DNA of 57,458 nucleotides from a virus. The stretch covers positions 1 to 57,458 of IMG/VR virus record IMGVR_UViG_3300025418_000002; one strand, written 5' to 3'. The notes below the pieces were generated by a model. That model saw nothing but the letters and a program-made list of their open reading frames with translations. It made no database searches and had not been told where the DNA came from. Position 1 is the stretch's first letter. Every line of letters starts with the position of its first letter. Both the position numbers and the translations under genes were made by a program. Positions 42,365 through 54,068 of the stretch are shown one piece after another.

Positions 42365-42996
42365 ATAACCTCTACCTCTATGCCACTATGAGGATTATCA
42401 ATTAAAGAAATGTTAAAATGGACAAAACGAAAAGGATCACTACTGCCATTTTTAGTAAAACTGTGCGGTAGCCAAGCATTGGTCAAAACAAGCATTCCAG
42501 GCTCCGGCCTAAAATGAAAAGCATTTGATGCATACGTCACATTAGATATGTCATCCTCAGAAATTCCAAGCTGAGTTTTGCCTGGTCTAGGGTCATGAAA
42601 TGTGGCTGCGCATGACCCTTCCGGCGTGTCTAAAAAATAAAATCCAACAATTTGAACGCCATTAGGATGAATGTGTTGATCCATTTGGCTGAATTTATAA
42701 TGCTCCTGGCACCACATTTCCGTAAAAAATGCAGCTTTTCCTTTTACGTTATAACCCTGCTCTATTAAAATATTAAGGGCCGTAACAGCAGTATAAGAAC
42801 AAAAATCCTGTATGGATGGGTCTTGTGAAATATCCCCTGTCATTTTTACAGGGTAAATATCATTTAACTCATGATCTACAGATAATAATGCGGCATTAGA
42901 AGATTTGCGAACAGAATCAAGAAACTCTGGCTTACTAATTGAATAAACTGTGGTTGGGAAACAATGTATATTGTTTAAAATATCTTCAGACATCAC
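42361..42996 (-). CDS. 2OG-Fe(II) oxygenase
   Basis: A 211-aa protein of the phage-associated 2-oxoglutarate/Fe(II) oxygenase family. A double-stranded beta-helix runs from ~residue 90: MDQHIHPNGVQIVGFYFLD (H108/H110), FHDPRPGK (candidate D135), GMLVLTNAWLPHSFTKN (H178) and DPFRFVHFNIS (R190, for 2-oxoglutarate). These match the His-x-Asp...His and Arg roles, though the exact metal ligands need modelling. Such enzymes hydroxylate proteins, nucleotides or small molecules. It lies in the fibre gene block, so a fibre protein is a reasonable but unproved substrate. Confidence 0.8.
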   Translation of the reverse strand: MMSEDILNNIHCFPTTVYSISKPEFLDSVRKSSNAALLSVDHELNDIYPVKMTGDISQDPSIQDFCSYTAVTALNILIEQGYNVKGKAAFFTEMWCQEHYKFSQMDQHIHPNGVQIVGFYFLDTPEGSCAATFHDPRPGKTQLGISEDDISNVTYASNAFHFRPEPGMLVLTNAWLPHSFTKNGSSDPFRFVHFNISLIDNPHSGIEVEVI

Positions 42997-43606
42997 GCTT
43001 ATCTTCTAAAAAATATTCAGAATGATTTGTTAAGCATTCAATAGCGTTCTTTGCTCCTGACAGTTTGGTCATAACGCCTTGGATATGCGGCAAAAGCTCA
43101 GTCTGAAAGTCAGGATGATTTCTCATAGCCCTAAGCTGGTCTTCTGGAATAGTGCCAATTGAGAAAAGAAAGTTTTCAACTCTATTTTTAAACTCACCAA
43201 GCCATTCTTCTCTTTGCGCAGCTTCGTTTGCTTCCAATAATGGAAGATGCGCATATTTACGGTGTGGCTCTAATTCCATCATAATTTCATTGATGGTGTT
43301 TAATTCCATTTTTGCAGCTTCTAGATTCTTTTCCCACACATAGTAATTGGCGTTAGCCTCCATAATATCTGCCTGAGCTCTCATTTTATCTGTTTTAGAG
43401 CTATTTAAGTCATCAATAATAGATTGCGCATCTAGTATAGTGGCTTCTCTACGAATACGTTGCGCTTCACAACTTTTAATAACAGCCTCTCTATCTACCT
43501 TCTGGCTATACATTAGCATCCAAGCGCCATCAGGAGTAAAACATGAACCAGCCATGAAATGGCGTAACTGAAAGTCACAGTTATTTCTATGTGGATTGGA
43601 GTTCAT
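42986..43606 (-). CDS. Hypothetical protein in fibre block (206 aa)
   Basis: A helical 206-aa protein: MNSNPHRNNCDFQLRHFMAG, AQADIMEANANYYVWEKNLE (coiled coil) and AMRNHPDFQTELLPHIQGVM. It overlaps the oxygenase gene by 11 bp. I recognise no domain. Coupled expression with the oxygenase suggests a shared task. Confidence 0.65.
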   Translation of the reverse strand: MNSNPHRNNCDFQLRHFMAGSCFTPDGAWMLMYSQKVDREAVIKSCEAQRIRREATILDAQSIIDDLNSSKTDKMRAQADIMEANANYYVWEKNLEAAKMELNTINEIMMELEPHRKYAHLPLLEANEAAQREEWLGEFKNRVENFLFSIGTIPEDQLRAMRNHPDFQTELLPHIQGVMTKLSGAKNAIECLTNHSEYFLEDKRDV

Positions 43607-44530
43607 TTATAAATTAACCCCTGATATTCCATTTGATGCAGCAGCGCCACCGGTTGAAACCGCGCTTGAAACAGCAACGCCTGAAGCTGTGCTTGTGTCA
43701 CAGGCATAAGTGTATTTATTTCTGGCTGTTGACGGAGCGGCACACGGCGACCCAGTTGCTCCTAAAGCAAAAATACCTCTAGTGCTATTTCCAGTAGCCG
43801 CACCTCTAAATGATACAGCACTTGCAGCCCCAACACCTGTTGCTGTGCTTGTATCACATGCATAAGTGTATTTATTGCGGGTTGTTGTTTGGCTTCCAAT
43901 TGCAAATATTCCCCGTGTGCAATTACCCGTAGCAGAACCTCCAGTAGATGTGGCGCTTGCTGCGGTAGCAACTGCATTTGCATCACAAGCATAAGTATAT
44001 TTATTTCGTGTCGTTGTAGAGTTTGCTAACTGAAATATTCCTCTAGTGCTATTCCCAGTAGCAGCACCTAAGTTTGATGCTACACTAGAGGCTGTAGCTG
44101 ATCCATTTGTGTCACAAGCGTAGGTATATTTATCTCTAGTAGTGCTTGCTACTGTAGTAAACCCAAGAGCAAAAATACCTCTTGTGCTATTTCCAGTAGC
44201 TTCTCCTTGCGCAGAATTGGCGGATGACGCCGTCGCTGTCCCATTTGTGTTACATGCGTATGTATATTTATTACGGGTTGCTACTCTTACGGAACCACAC
44301 GTTTGCCCTATAGCGAAAATACCGCGTGTGCTGTTTCCAGCAGCAGATCCAAATGCTGAATTAGCAGATGAACTTGTTGCAGCACAACTTAAGCAAGAAG
44401 CAAAAGTATATTTATTTCTAGTAGCAGTGACGTTTCCTAAAGCAAAAATACCGAATGTGGCGTCTAATGCAGGGCTTGCAAATCCATATCCCTGAGCAGA
44501 AATAGCGCCTTTTGTGGATAATATTGGCAT
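43607..44530 (-). CDS. Kelch-like repeat protein (probable fibre/propeller)
   Basis: A 307-aa protein built from about six ~45-residue repeats of the form 'GNSTRGIFALG...TTRNKYTYACDT...SATGGAATGN'. Each repeat carries the TRGIFA and TRNKYTYACD cores. Six such blades would close a beta-propeller, common in phage adhesins. Cysteines occur once per repeat (YACD), which is unusual. The gene ends just before the next hypothetical protein. Confidence 0.8.
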   Translation of the reverse strand: MPILSTKGAISAQGYGFASPALDATFGIFALGNVTATRNKYTFASCLSCAATSSSANSAFGSAAGNSTRGIFAIGQTCGSVRVATRNKYTYACNTNGTATASSANSAQGEATGNSTRGIFALGFTTVASTTRDKYTYACDTNGSATASSVASNLGAATGNSTRGIFQLANSTTTRNKYTYACDANAVATAASATSTGGSATGNCTRGIFAIGSQTTTRNKYTYACDTSTATGVGAASAVSFRGAATGNSTRGIFALGATGSPCAAPSTARNKYTYACDTSTASGVAVSSAVSTGGAAASNGISGVNL

Positions 44531-44531
44531 T

Positions 44532-45023
44532 TTACTTAAACTGCGTCACGCCAGCAATAACCGTATATGTGGCATTTGCTGTCTTAGTAATTGTGTAAGT
44601 GTAAATATCCAAACCAGAAGCGTTCCCGCTTGCAGGTGCAACTCCCCCTTGCCATTTTGGAACAACTGTAGCGCCATCAATTTGATAAGCATTATTATAA
44701 TACGCCGTTCCACCCTGTGTCGTCATTGCCACAACTGTAATGGTTTCATTAAGTCCAATATATGAATTTAAAGGAGTTCCAGCTGTTCCCCTAAAATTTA
44801 TTGTCCAGTTACCACCAGCATTTTGCGTAAAATATAAAACAGACTGCTTATCAACGTCAAAGTTAATTGTTGTATTAGGCGCTGTCCCAATAACTGTAAC
44901 AGCATCTACGGTAGGATATTCAGTTGCTGATACAAACGAGCCGCCATAACTTTTTAGGCTGGATGTCGTTGCCGTATCAAATGACGCAACCCTTTTACCA
45001 AATGCAGATGATGTTTTTGGCAT
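44532..45023 (-). CDS. Virion-associated beta protein (163 aa)
   Basis: Starts at ATG 45021-45023 (MPKTSSAFGKRVASF...). Beta-rich central part (TTINFDVDKQSVLYFTQNAG, WTINFRGTAGTPLNSYI) with Thr/Val/Ala-rich strands, similar to small fibre or spike accessory domains. Weak ribosome site. Confidence 0.65.
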   Translation of the reverse strand: MPKTSSAFGKRVASFDTATTSSLKSYGGSFVSATEYPTVDAVTVIGTAPNTTINFDVDKQSVLYFTQNAGGNWTINFRGTAGTPLNSYIGLNETITVVAMTTQGGTAYYNNAYQIDGATVVPKWQGGVAPASGNASGLDIYTYTITKTANATYTVIAGVTQFK

Positions 45024-45024
45024 A

Positions 45025-45470
45025 TCAGAGAAGCGCCCCAAACGCAGTAGCACTAAGTGCAGTTGTATTAGCAACTGTTGTTACTGTCACGCTGACATAC
45101 AAACGGTTTGCAGCAGGAAGATACAAACCATTAGCAAAAGCATATGTCGTTGTAAATCCGGCAGCCGTCGCACTTGGTGTTACAGCCGACACAGGTATTT
45201 CATCCGTCAAATAAGCGTTTGTTGCATCCCAGTTCCAAATCTGAACAAGGTTAGCTACCGTGGCAGACGTAATACTGCTAGAAGCCGCAACTACTTTAAT
45301 ATAATCAATTCTTGTCCCATTTGTTGATGTAGGAACAAACTGAATTATATTAGCCGCCGCCAAGCTGGCGGTAGCAGTTGGTGCGCGTGTCGTGCAAGCA
45401 GTCTGGGCTGCCAAACTTACAGACACAGAATAAGGTGTCTGTGCAAATACTGGAGTAGCTGTTACGGCCA

Positions 45471-45471
<1 letters not shown>
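45025..45471 (-). CDS. Small virion-associated protein (148 aa)
   Basis: Ala/Thr/Val-rich beta protein (VSVSLAAQTACTTRAP, IDYIKVVAASSSITSA). It abuts the collagen-like gene by 1 bp and resembles small surface proteins of podoviruses. No specific motif. Confidence 0.65.
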
Positions 45472-48367
<2,896 letters not shown>

Positions 48368-48368
<1 letters not shown>

Positions 48369-48970
48369 CAGTCAAGCGGCCCTGTCTTTGGAACTTCGTC
48401 ATAATTATACGGAAGTCCTGGGTCATTGTCACCCGGAGCATTCGGATTAGTTCCGGGTTGCTGGTTAAGACCACCAGGAGGTTCGCCTGTTTGTTGCGTA
48501 ACTCTCGTCGGGCCTTGAACGTATGTTTCCACTGGTTCCTGCGTAAGATAGTATACATTACCTTCAAGCATAAGATAACCAGTAAGATTCTCTAAAAGTA
48601 TGTCGCCACCAGTTAAGAACCCATCACTGGTAACGCGCGTATCACCATTAATAATTGGTATATTGGTAACTGGATCAATAGTATTCTGACCAGATGTAGC
48701 GCGCGTATTTGTTTCAGCTGTAGGATAATCTTGAACACGCGGATTGAGAATTGGCACAGGATCAGCCGGAACAATAATAGCCCTCAACTGCTGCTGTGGA
48801 ACATCATTACAAGTATCACAAACAAGAATTCGTTTATTAATAAGTGAGGCGCCAGCCCAATCAAATTGCCATTTGAGCCTATCATGATTGTATAGAAATC
48901 CACATCTGTCGCATATGCCAAATGCGCGAGGATTCCTTGAACTTACCTGAGCTCTACCGTGTGGCCTCAT
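48368..48970 (-). CDS. Zinc-ribbon protein of the structural module (200 aa)
   Basis: The N-terminal half has a zinc ribbon: [14 protein letters not shown] (C20, C23) and LVCDTCND (C51, C54). The C-terminal half is extended and proline/threonine-rich. Similar Cys4 proteins occur among podoviral structural genes. It precedes the collagen gene and overlaps the adaptor gene by 4 bp. Confidence 0.75.
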
Positions 48971-49647
48971 CTAAAGTAGCCGCTTATTTGAGGCGAGATA
49001 TATTGCTGTGCAGTTTCTATGTTCTGATCCGCAGCAACTTGGTAAGACTCATCAGCTAAAGCCTTTAATGGAATGGCTTTTTCTGGAGCCCAAATAGTAG
49101 CTAACCTAAAAGCCAATCCATGCGCCACAGCCTCAAGCCATAAATAAGGGACATCTAAAGTCTCAGCATTAAAGATATTAGCGTCTTGGCTTTGCTTTAA
49201 ACGGTAATACTTTAAGCTTGTTTGGCTTCCATCTGGAACAGGCCAAAGTGTAAATGCAGGGTTTATAAGTCTGTCAAACCAAAAAGTTGTAGGAAATCCT
49301 TGCTGTTCCTTATTAGGATAAGAAGCATATTCAGTTCTACTGACAGGAAGAATTATTCTATCAATTGGTGGATTACCATACTCAATATAAGCGTCCAACA
49401 TAACAACTGTGGTTCCATCCACTTGATATGTGGCCTGCCCTTGGACAAGAGGGACAGTAATTAATTCAACAGACCAAAGATTTACACCCTCATTACTCCA
49501 CCTAGAAAGCATCATGTTTGTCGCCATTCTGGCGGCTTCAAGATGCTCTTGTAATAATGCAGACGGCCTTATGCCAATTAAGTTATAGGCGTAGAGTGTT
49601 ATTTCACCCAGAGACGGATTAAAATTATATGTCCCCGAAGTGGTCAT
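48967..49647 (-). CDS. Head-tail adaptor / tail tube-type protein (226 aa)
   Basis: Helical N-terminus (YNLIGIRPSALLQEHLEAAR, MMLSRWSNEGVNLWSVEL) followed by a barrel and TFWFDRLINPAFTLWPVP and YLWLEAVAHGLAFRLATIW. This type is annotated as tail tubular A or gp4-like adaptor in podoviruses. It is in the head-proximal cluster, so it is the likely first ring below the portal. Confidence 0.75.
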   Translation of the reverse strand: MTTSGTYNFNPSLGEITLYAYNLIGIRPSALLQEHLEAARMATNMMLSRWSNEGVNLWSVELITVPLVQGQATYQVDGTTVVMLDAYIEYGNPPIDRIILPVSRTEYASYPNKEQQGFPTTFWFDRLINPAFTLWPVPDGSQTSLKYYRLKQSQDANIFNAETLDVPYLWLEAVAHGLAFRLATIWAPEKAIPLKALADESYQVAADQNIETAQQYISPQISGYFR

Positions 49648-49650
49648 TTG

Positions 49651-51144
49651 TTAGCTCCAGTTGCCAACCGTGATGTTTGTGGCGGCAGCGTTAACACTCG
49701 TTACAGGACTGCACTTAAAGTATGATTGCGCGCCAACAATAGCGGCGTTTGCAACACCAAGAGAAACTTGAGGAATTACAGACCCAGTTGTTGTTACTCT
49801 AAATATACCCTTAATAAATGCATAACCCACAGTATTAGTGGACACCGCCGTCAAAGCCGCATTGGCAATAATATTGTAAGTCATTTGCTCTGCGGTAGCT
49901 GATGCAAGGATTGTTGTTCCCTTTTGAGCCCAAGCCCACCATCCCTGTGACCCAATAACAGCGCCGCTAACACCAAGGGCAAAACCAAATGAGCCAGATG
50001 TCGCAGACATATTGGAAAGGGAAAAGAAGCACTCAAATTGATAGGTGCCAACAGGAAGCGTAAGCGCGCCATTTGTTGTGGCATTAAATAATTTTTGAAC
50101 AGCCGTTTGCGCCGTAAGTGTATAAGGCGTCCCAAGAACAACAATCTGCTCTGAAGGAAGTGCGCCCCTTGTGCTTGCCGCAATAGAGAAATAAGGAACA
50201 GTTCCATCATACTCTATAGCACCAGCGGCAGCTGTCGTAAGATTTGTTCCAGATGCCAGCTTAATTGGCGCAAGAGTATTTGTTCCAGCCGCAACATTAA
50301 TATTAGTTAGCGTCGGAGATGTCGCAAAAACAAGAGAACCAGAACCAGTTTCATCCGTAATAGCAGAAGCTAAATTTGCTGATGTCGGTGTTGATAAAAA
50401 TGTTGAGACATTAGTTCCAAGACCACTGACACCAGTAGAAATTGGCAGACCTGTGCAGTTTGTAAGTGTCCCGCTGGACGGAGTTCCGAGAATTGGCGTA
50501 ACAAGAGTGGGGGAATTTGCAAAAACCAGAGAACCAGAACCAGTTTCATCTGTAACCGCAGCAGCTAAATTAGAAGAATTTGGGGTTGCTAAAAATGTTG
50601 CAACATTAGCTCCAAGCCCAGAAAGAGACGCAACTGGAAAACCTGTGCAGTTGGTCAATGTCCCACTTGCAGGGGTGCCAAGGTTTGGCGTTACCAATGA
50701 GGCACTCGTGGTAAGAACAAGGGCGCCAGTCCCTGATGGCGTAGATCCAAGAGCGGAAACAACTCCAGTACCTAACCCAGTCACGTTTGTAATTGGAAGG
50801 CCGCCGCAATTAGTCAAAGTCCCCGACAATGGCGTCCCAAGAACCCCACCATTAATAACAAAAGAGCCCGCTGTCCCCTCATTAACAGCAAGAGCAGTCG
50901 CCACCCCTGTGCCAAGACCAGAAACACCAGTTGAAATAGGTAAGTTTGTGCAGTTTGTCAGAACACCAGCAGAAGGCGTCCCAAGATTAGGCGTGACAAG
51001 AACAGGAGAGGCGCTTGTATATGTCTTAATTTGAGCAGCAGATGTCTTTACTGGCCCAACACCCGTAACTTGGACGTTAGGTAAAACGTCAGTACCAGAA
51101 ACTGCTGCACCAGGCGCAAGGCCAGATATTGGTAAATTTGCCAT
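49651..51144 (-). CDS. Repetitive tail-fibre protein (497 aa)
   Basis: A 497-aa fibre with repeats such as LVTPNLGTPSAGVLTNCTNL, GVSGLGTGVATALA and TSPTLVTPILGTPSSG, widespread in phage fibres. The C-terminal ~180 residues are a separate beta domain (ALTLPVGTYQFECFFSLSNM). Probably a receptor-binding or accessory fibre trimer. Confidence 0.8.
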   Translation of the reverse strand: MANLPISGLAPGAAVSGTDVLPNVQVTGVGPVKTSAAQIKTYTSASPVLVTPNLGTPSAGVLTNCTNLPISTGVSGLGTGVATALAVNEGTAGSFVINGGVLGTPLSGTLTNCGGLPITNVTGLGTGVVSALGSTPSGTGALVLTTSASLVTPNLGTPASGTLTNCTGFPVASLSGLGANVATFLATPNSSNLAAAVTDETGSGSLVFANSPTLVTPILGTPSSGTLTNCTGLPISTGVSGLGTNVSTFLSTPTSANLASAITDETGSGSLVFATSPTLTNINVAAGTNTLAPIKLASGTNLTTAAAGAIEYDGTVPYFSIAASTRGALPSEQIVVLGTPYTLTAQTAVQKLFNATTNGALTLPVGTYQFECFFSLSNMSATSGSFGFALGVSGAVIGSQGWWAWAQKGTTILASATAEQMTYNIIANAALTAVSTNTVGYAFIKGIFRVTTTGSVIPQVSLGVANAAIVGAQSYFKCSPVTSVNAAATNITVGNWS

Positions 51145-51169
51145 ACTACCCCGACCTTAAATATTATAT

Positions 51170-51808
51170 TTACAGACCAACGCCGCCAGACTGTAAGAAT
51201 GTCCCAGAAACAGTCCCGCTACCGCTGTTTAAGAGTATGCGAATAAATGTTGGCGCATAAGTAATGCCAGACTGTTTTCCAGCAGAAGCCCCAACAAGAG
51301 CAGAATCCGTAGAATTAAACCAACTAACATTTGTAATAGATACTGGATCAGTTGCAGAATTTGGATCATCCAATGTTGTTTGAACTGTATAATTTACAGT
51401 CCCACTAACGTCCGTTTGGATGGAAACAAAGTTTGGAGCCCAGTCATCCAATCTAGCCCAATCACTTCCAGCTACAGTGCTTGTGCCAGCAGAAACATTA
51501 CCAGCTGTTGTGTCGCTGGTTAAAATGCTTGTAACAGTGGCAAAATCAACAGTAGTTGATGCCGTGCTTGCATTAGAACCGGCAATTGTTTGAAAAACAC
51601 TTGTTCCGCCAAAAGTTGTCCCAGAAATAGTAAATGTTATTCCCGTATCATCACCAACTGACGTAATTATAACTCTACGCGGAACATCCAAAGTAACAAC
51701 AGAAGACGTAAGGGTTAAATATCCAGAACCAGTAATTGTTTGAGCAGCCGCAATACTTGTTGCTGATGCTGCCGCAAGTGGTCCAACACTAACTGTAATT
51801 GGGCGCAT
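51170..51808 (-). CDS. Virion beta protein (212 aa)
   Basis: Thr/Ser/Val-rich beta protein (RRVIITSVGDDTGITFTISG, TVSGTFLQSGGVGL), of a type found among small virion surface or fibre proteins. It lies 25 bp from the fibre gene. No catalytic motif. Confidence 0.65.
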   Translation of the reverse strand: MRPITVSVGPLAAASATSIAAAQTITGSGYLTLTSSVVTLDVPRRVIITSVGDDTGITFTISGTTFGGTSVFQTIAGSNASTASTTVDFATVTSILTSDTTAGNVSAGTSTVAGSDWARLDDWAPNFVSIQTDVSGTVNYTVQTTLDDPNSATDPVSITNVSWFNSTDSALVGASAGKQSGITYAPTFIRILLNSGSGTVSGTFLQSGGVGL

Positions 51809-51809
51809 T

Positions 51810-51980
51810 TTATTTTCCCTTTGTGTGTCCGGCTCTAGCCGCAGCTACATTATCAACAAGGTTTGGATATGGACGGCCAGCGGCTCTGGCCTTCGCCTTG
51901 GCTAGCTTAACACCTTTCACACTCAAAGCCTTGTGCTTGGCGTCTTTAGGTGCGTCTTTTTCCCAAAAGGGCTTGCCCAT
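51810..51980 (-). CDS. Small basic protein (56 aa)
   Basis: MGKPFWEKDAPKDAKHKALS... with KLAKAKARAAGRPYPNLVD, a Lys/Ala-rich short protein. The reading frame is complete between the flanking genes. It fits the group of small basic proteins in this cluster and could bind packaged DNA. Confidence 0.6.
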   Translation of the reverse strand: MGKPFWEKDAPKDAKHKALSVKGVKLAKAKARAAGRPYPNLVDNVAAARAGHTKGK

Positions 51981-51981
51981 A

Positions 51982-52251
51982 TTAACAATCCCATTTTCTC
52001 AAAGATTTATTTATCCGACTATTTGGGTCTGCGGCTGCCGCTGAACCCGTAAGCTTTTTCTTCATACCTGTCATTCTAGCACAGAATGAACTTCTCCGCG
52101 CAGCAGATGCTTCACTTTTTGCAGCCTGTTTCTTAGAAACTGGCGGCTTAAGATTGTGGCCCTCAGCCTTAGCAGAAGCCCTCCCCTTGGCGTTTAATCC
52201 ACCCTCAGGGTTTTTACCTTCTTTTCTTTGCCATGCAGGAGATTTTGCCAT
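51982..52251 (-). CDS. DUF6321-like small basic protein (89 aa)
   Basis: The ATG at 52249-52251 follows GAGGA. The sequence has WQRKEGKNPEGGLNAKGRAS and RRSSFCARMTGMKKKL, ending SRINKSLRKWDC, matching a conserved small phage protein (DUF6321-type). Strongly basic, so nucleic-acid association is likely; function is not established. Confidence 0.75.
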   Translation of the reverse strand: MAKSPAWQRKEGKNPEGGLNAKGRASAKAEGHNLKPPVSKKQAAKSEASAARRSSFCARMTGMKKKLTGSAAAADPNSRINKSLRKWDC

Positions 52252-52316
52252 TTTATCCTCGCAATATATAGGCGGCGGGGCTTTGGACACCCCGCCGAAG
52301 CACCTACTAATTTAAA

Positions 52317-52526
52317 TTAGTAATGTGAAGCCTTGCCGCGAGGTGTTCCAGCTTTAGCTGAAGAGAAAACACCACCACCCGTTGCACGGGCTGGCTTTTT
52401 ACCTTTATGAGCAGCAGACATTACTTTGCCACCCTTCTTAGCGCATCCACCCTTTTTAAAGGTTTCAGTCTTGTTTGCAGCTTCACTAGCAACATTAGAG
52501 TCACCACCTGCGTAATATTTACCCAT
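52317..52526 (-). CDS. Small basic GG-motif protein (69 aa)
   Basis: MGKYYAGGDSNVASEAANKT... contains TFKKGGCAKKGGKVMSAAHK and ARATGGGVFSS, two or three copies of the Lys/Arg-x-Gly-Gly motif also seen in the large virion-region proteins. Presumably a minor virion or DNA-binding protein. Confidence 0.65.
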   Translation of the reverse strand: MGKYYAGGDSNVASEAANKTETFKKGGCAKKGGKVMSAAHKGKKPARATGGGVFSSAKAGTPRGKASHY

Positions 52527-52546
52527 AGTCTTTCTCCGTTACTCTG

Positions 52547-53020
52547 TTAGAGGCCAAGAGCCTGAACGTAGTCTACCGTAAGAACACCAACACCTGCACC
52601 AGTATTTGTTGAAAGCATGAAAATTTGAACGTCAGAAGTCCCAACGTCAATCCAGTTTCCAACTCTCGTAGCATCAGTGCCTGGCGACACGCTTACAATA
52701 CCAACAGCAACGCCGGTATTTGCGGCAGTCGCAGCAACAGCCAATTCAGTAGCAGTTGCACTTGTGCCAATATTAAACGTGCTTGCAACGCCGTCCCAAG
52801 CTGTCGTTACATAAAGCTTGATGGACGTAATTTGGCTTCCGGCTGGAACCACAATTGTAGTCGTGTAAAGACCAGCAACAGTTCCGTTAGTAGCCTGAGT
52901 AACAGGAACAGACTGCGACATAAGAACATAGCCAACATTGGCCAGTGTCCCAACAGTTGATCCAGTAGTATATAAAACATCCCCAGCCGTAATTGGGCCG
53001 GTAAAAGTAGTGGTGCCCAT
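52547..53020 (-). CDS. Virion beta protein (157 aa)
   Basis: Start at ATG 53018-53020 six bases after AGGAGG (MGTTTFTGPITAG...). Beta-rich Thr/Val/Ala protein (LYTTTIVVPAGSQITSIKLY), similar to small head-decoration or fibre-base proteins. Located directly after the major capsid gene. Confidence 0.7.
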   Translation of the reverse strand: MGTTTFTGPITAGDVLYTTGSTVGTLANVGYVLMSQSVPVTQATNGTVAGLYTTTIVVPAGSQITSIKLYVTTAWDGVASTFNIGTSATATELAVAATAANTGVAVGIVSVSPGTDATRVGNWIDVGTSDVQIFMLSTNTGAGVGVLTVDYVQALGL

Positions 53021-53040
53021 AAGAGCCTCCTGCACGAGTC

Positions 53041-53083
53041 GCTGTATAGTCTGTGCAGCGTCCGCTGGGCCGGTCTATACAGC
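53041..53083. promoter_or_regulatory. Nested inverted repeat downstream of the capsid gene
   Basis: GCTGTATAG (53041-53049) and CTATACAGC (53075-53083) are a perfect 9-bp inverted repeat. CAGCG/CGCTG (53056-53060, 53063-53067) lies within it. It sits in the leader of the 157-aa gene, after the capsid gene terminator, and may be an RNA structure or a protein-binding site. Confidence 0.55.
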
Positions 53084-53103
53084 TTGAAAACCCAGAAAGA
53101 AGA

Positions 53104-53128
53104 CGGGGGCTTAAATCAGAGGCCCCCG
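53104..53128 (-). terminator. Hairpin terminator after the major capsid gene
   Basis: CGGGGGC (53104-53110) with GCCCCCG (53122-53128) on the minus strand, followed by TCTTCTTTCT. It probably gives partial termination, so that capsid mRNA is more abundant than the downstream fibre genes. Confidence 0.7.
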
Positions 53129-53139
53129 CCATGTTTTAC

Positions 53140-54054
53140 TTACGACGTTGGGAATGAACCCCAAATTGAACGCCAGTTGTAATAGCCGAAGCTATAACGC
53201 TCGTAGCCTTTAACCAAAAGGTTGTCGGTTACGAAATCTACCTGCATGTCCGTCTCGAACTTAACGCGCTCCATGTAGGAAAGGCCGTCAATGTTAGTGA
53301 GAAGGAACCAAGCATAAGCAGAGGTCAAGAAGTCATTGACCATGTAACCTTCGGGAAGGCCCCCGGCAGTCATCATGATTGCGTTGACATCATTGTCTGC
53401 TGTGCCTGGGCGCAGTTCCGTCTTTGTAAGACGAATTGCAACAGGCTCAAGCTGTGGCGGAACAACAAGACGACGGCCACGGGCAAATACCTTCAGGCCA
53501 GCTTGGTCTTTGAAGTTCGTGCGGATGCTAATCATAGCATTCAGCAACGTAGCTTCATTGAGGTCAACTGGAACTGTCGGCAGATTTGAAACCGTGCCAC
53601 CATCAATAGGATGGTCAGACGCACAAAGCGCCTTACCGTCACCACCAACGGAAGCATTATACGTCGTCGCCGTGTTCAACACGTTGGCGCCGTAAATTTC
53701 CTTCGTCTGCTGGAACGACTCAATCAGGCCAAGGTTTGACGGCATGAACTGTGTTTTATACAGATTGTCGTCAACTGCTTTGCGCGTAATGGCGTAACCC
53801 AGAGCAATTTCAGTGTGCTCTTGGTTGTAGACATAACGCTCACCAGCTGAGTTGTCGAAAGCAGTCTGGCCGCCTTCAGTTTTCAGCTGCGCAAGACCCA
53901 AGAAACGCATTTCTGCGGTGCGCTCAAGCGCCATCTTGGAATCATGCTTGGTGAAGATTTTGTCGTATTGAGATGGGATCATCTCATACTTGCCTTCAAC
54001 TCCGCGCAAGCCGGGGAGCAGAAGGTCTTTTATGGCAGAGAGATTAACAGCCAT
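53140..54054 (-). CDS. Major capsid protein
   Basis: A 304-aa protein with the sequence of the Mu gpT-like major head family: MIPSQYDKIFTKHDSKMALE, QEHTEIALGYAITRKAVDDN, then LPTVPVDLNEATLLNAMISI and GLPEGYMVNDFLTSAYAW, ending in a beta/helix C-terminus. HK97-type capsid fold is expected. It is preceded by a decoration-like protein and scaffold genes. Confidence 0.88.
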   Translation of the reverse strand: MAVNLSAIKDLLLPGLRGVEGKYEMIPSQYDKIFTKHDSKMALERTAEMRFLGLAQLKTEGGQTAFDNSAGERYVYNQEHTEIALGYAITRKAVDDNLYKTQFMPSNLGLIESFQQTKEIYGANVLNTATTYNASVGGDGKALCASDHPIDGGTVSNLPTVPVDLNEATLLNAMISIRTNFKDQAGLKVFARGRRLVVPPQLEPVAIRLTKTELRPGTADNDVNAIMMTAGGLPEGYMVNDFLTSAYAWFLLTNIDGLSYMERVKFETDMQVDFVTDNLLVKGYERYSFGYYNWRSIWGSFPTS

Positions 54055-54068
54055 GGTCCTTTACTCCC

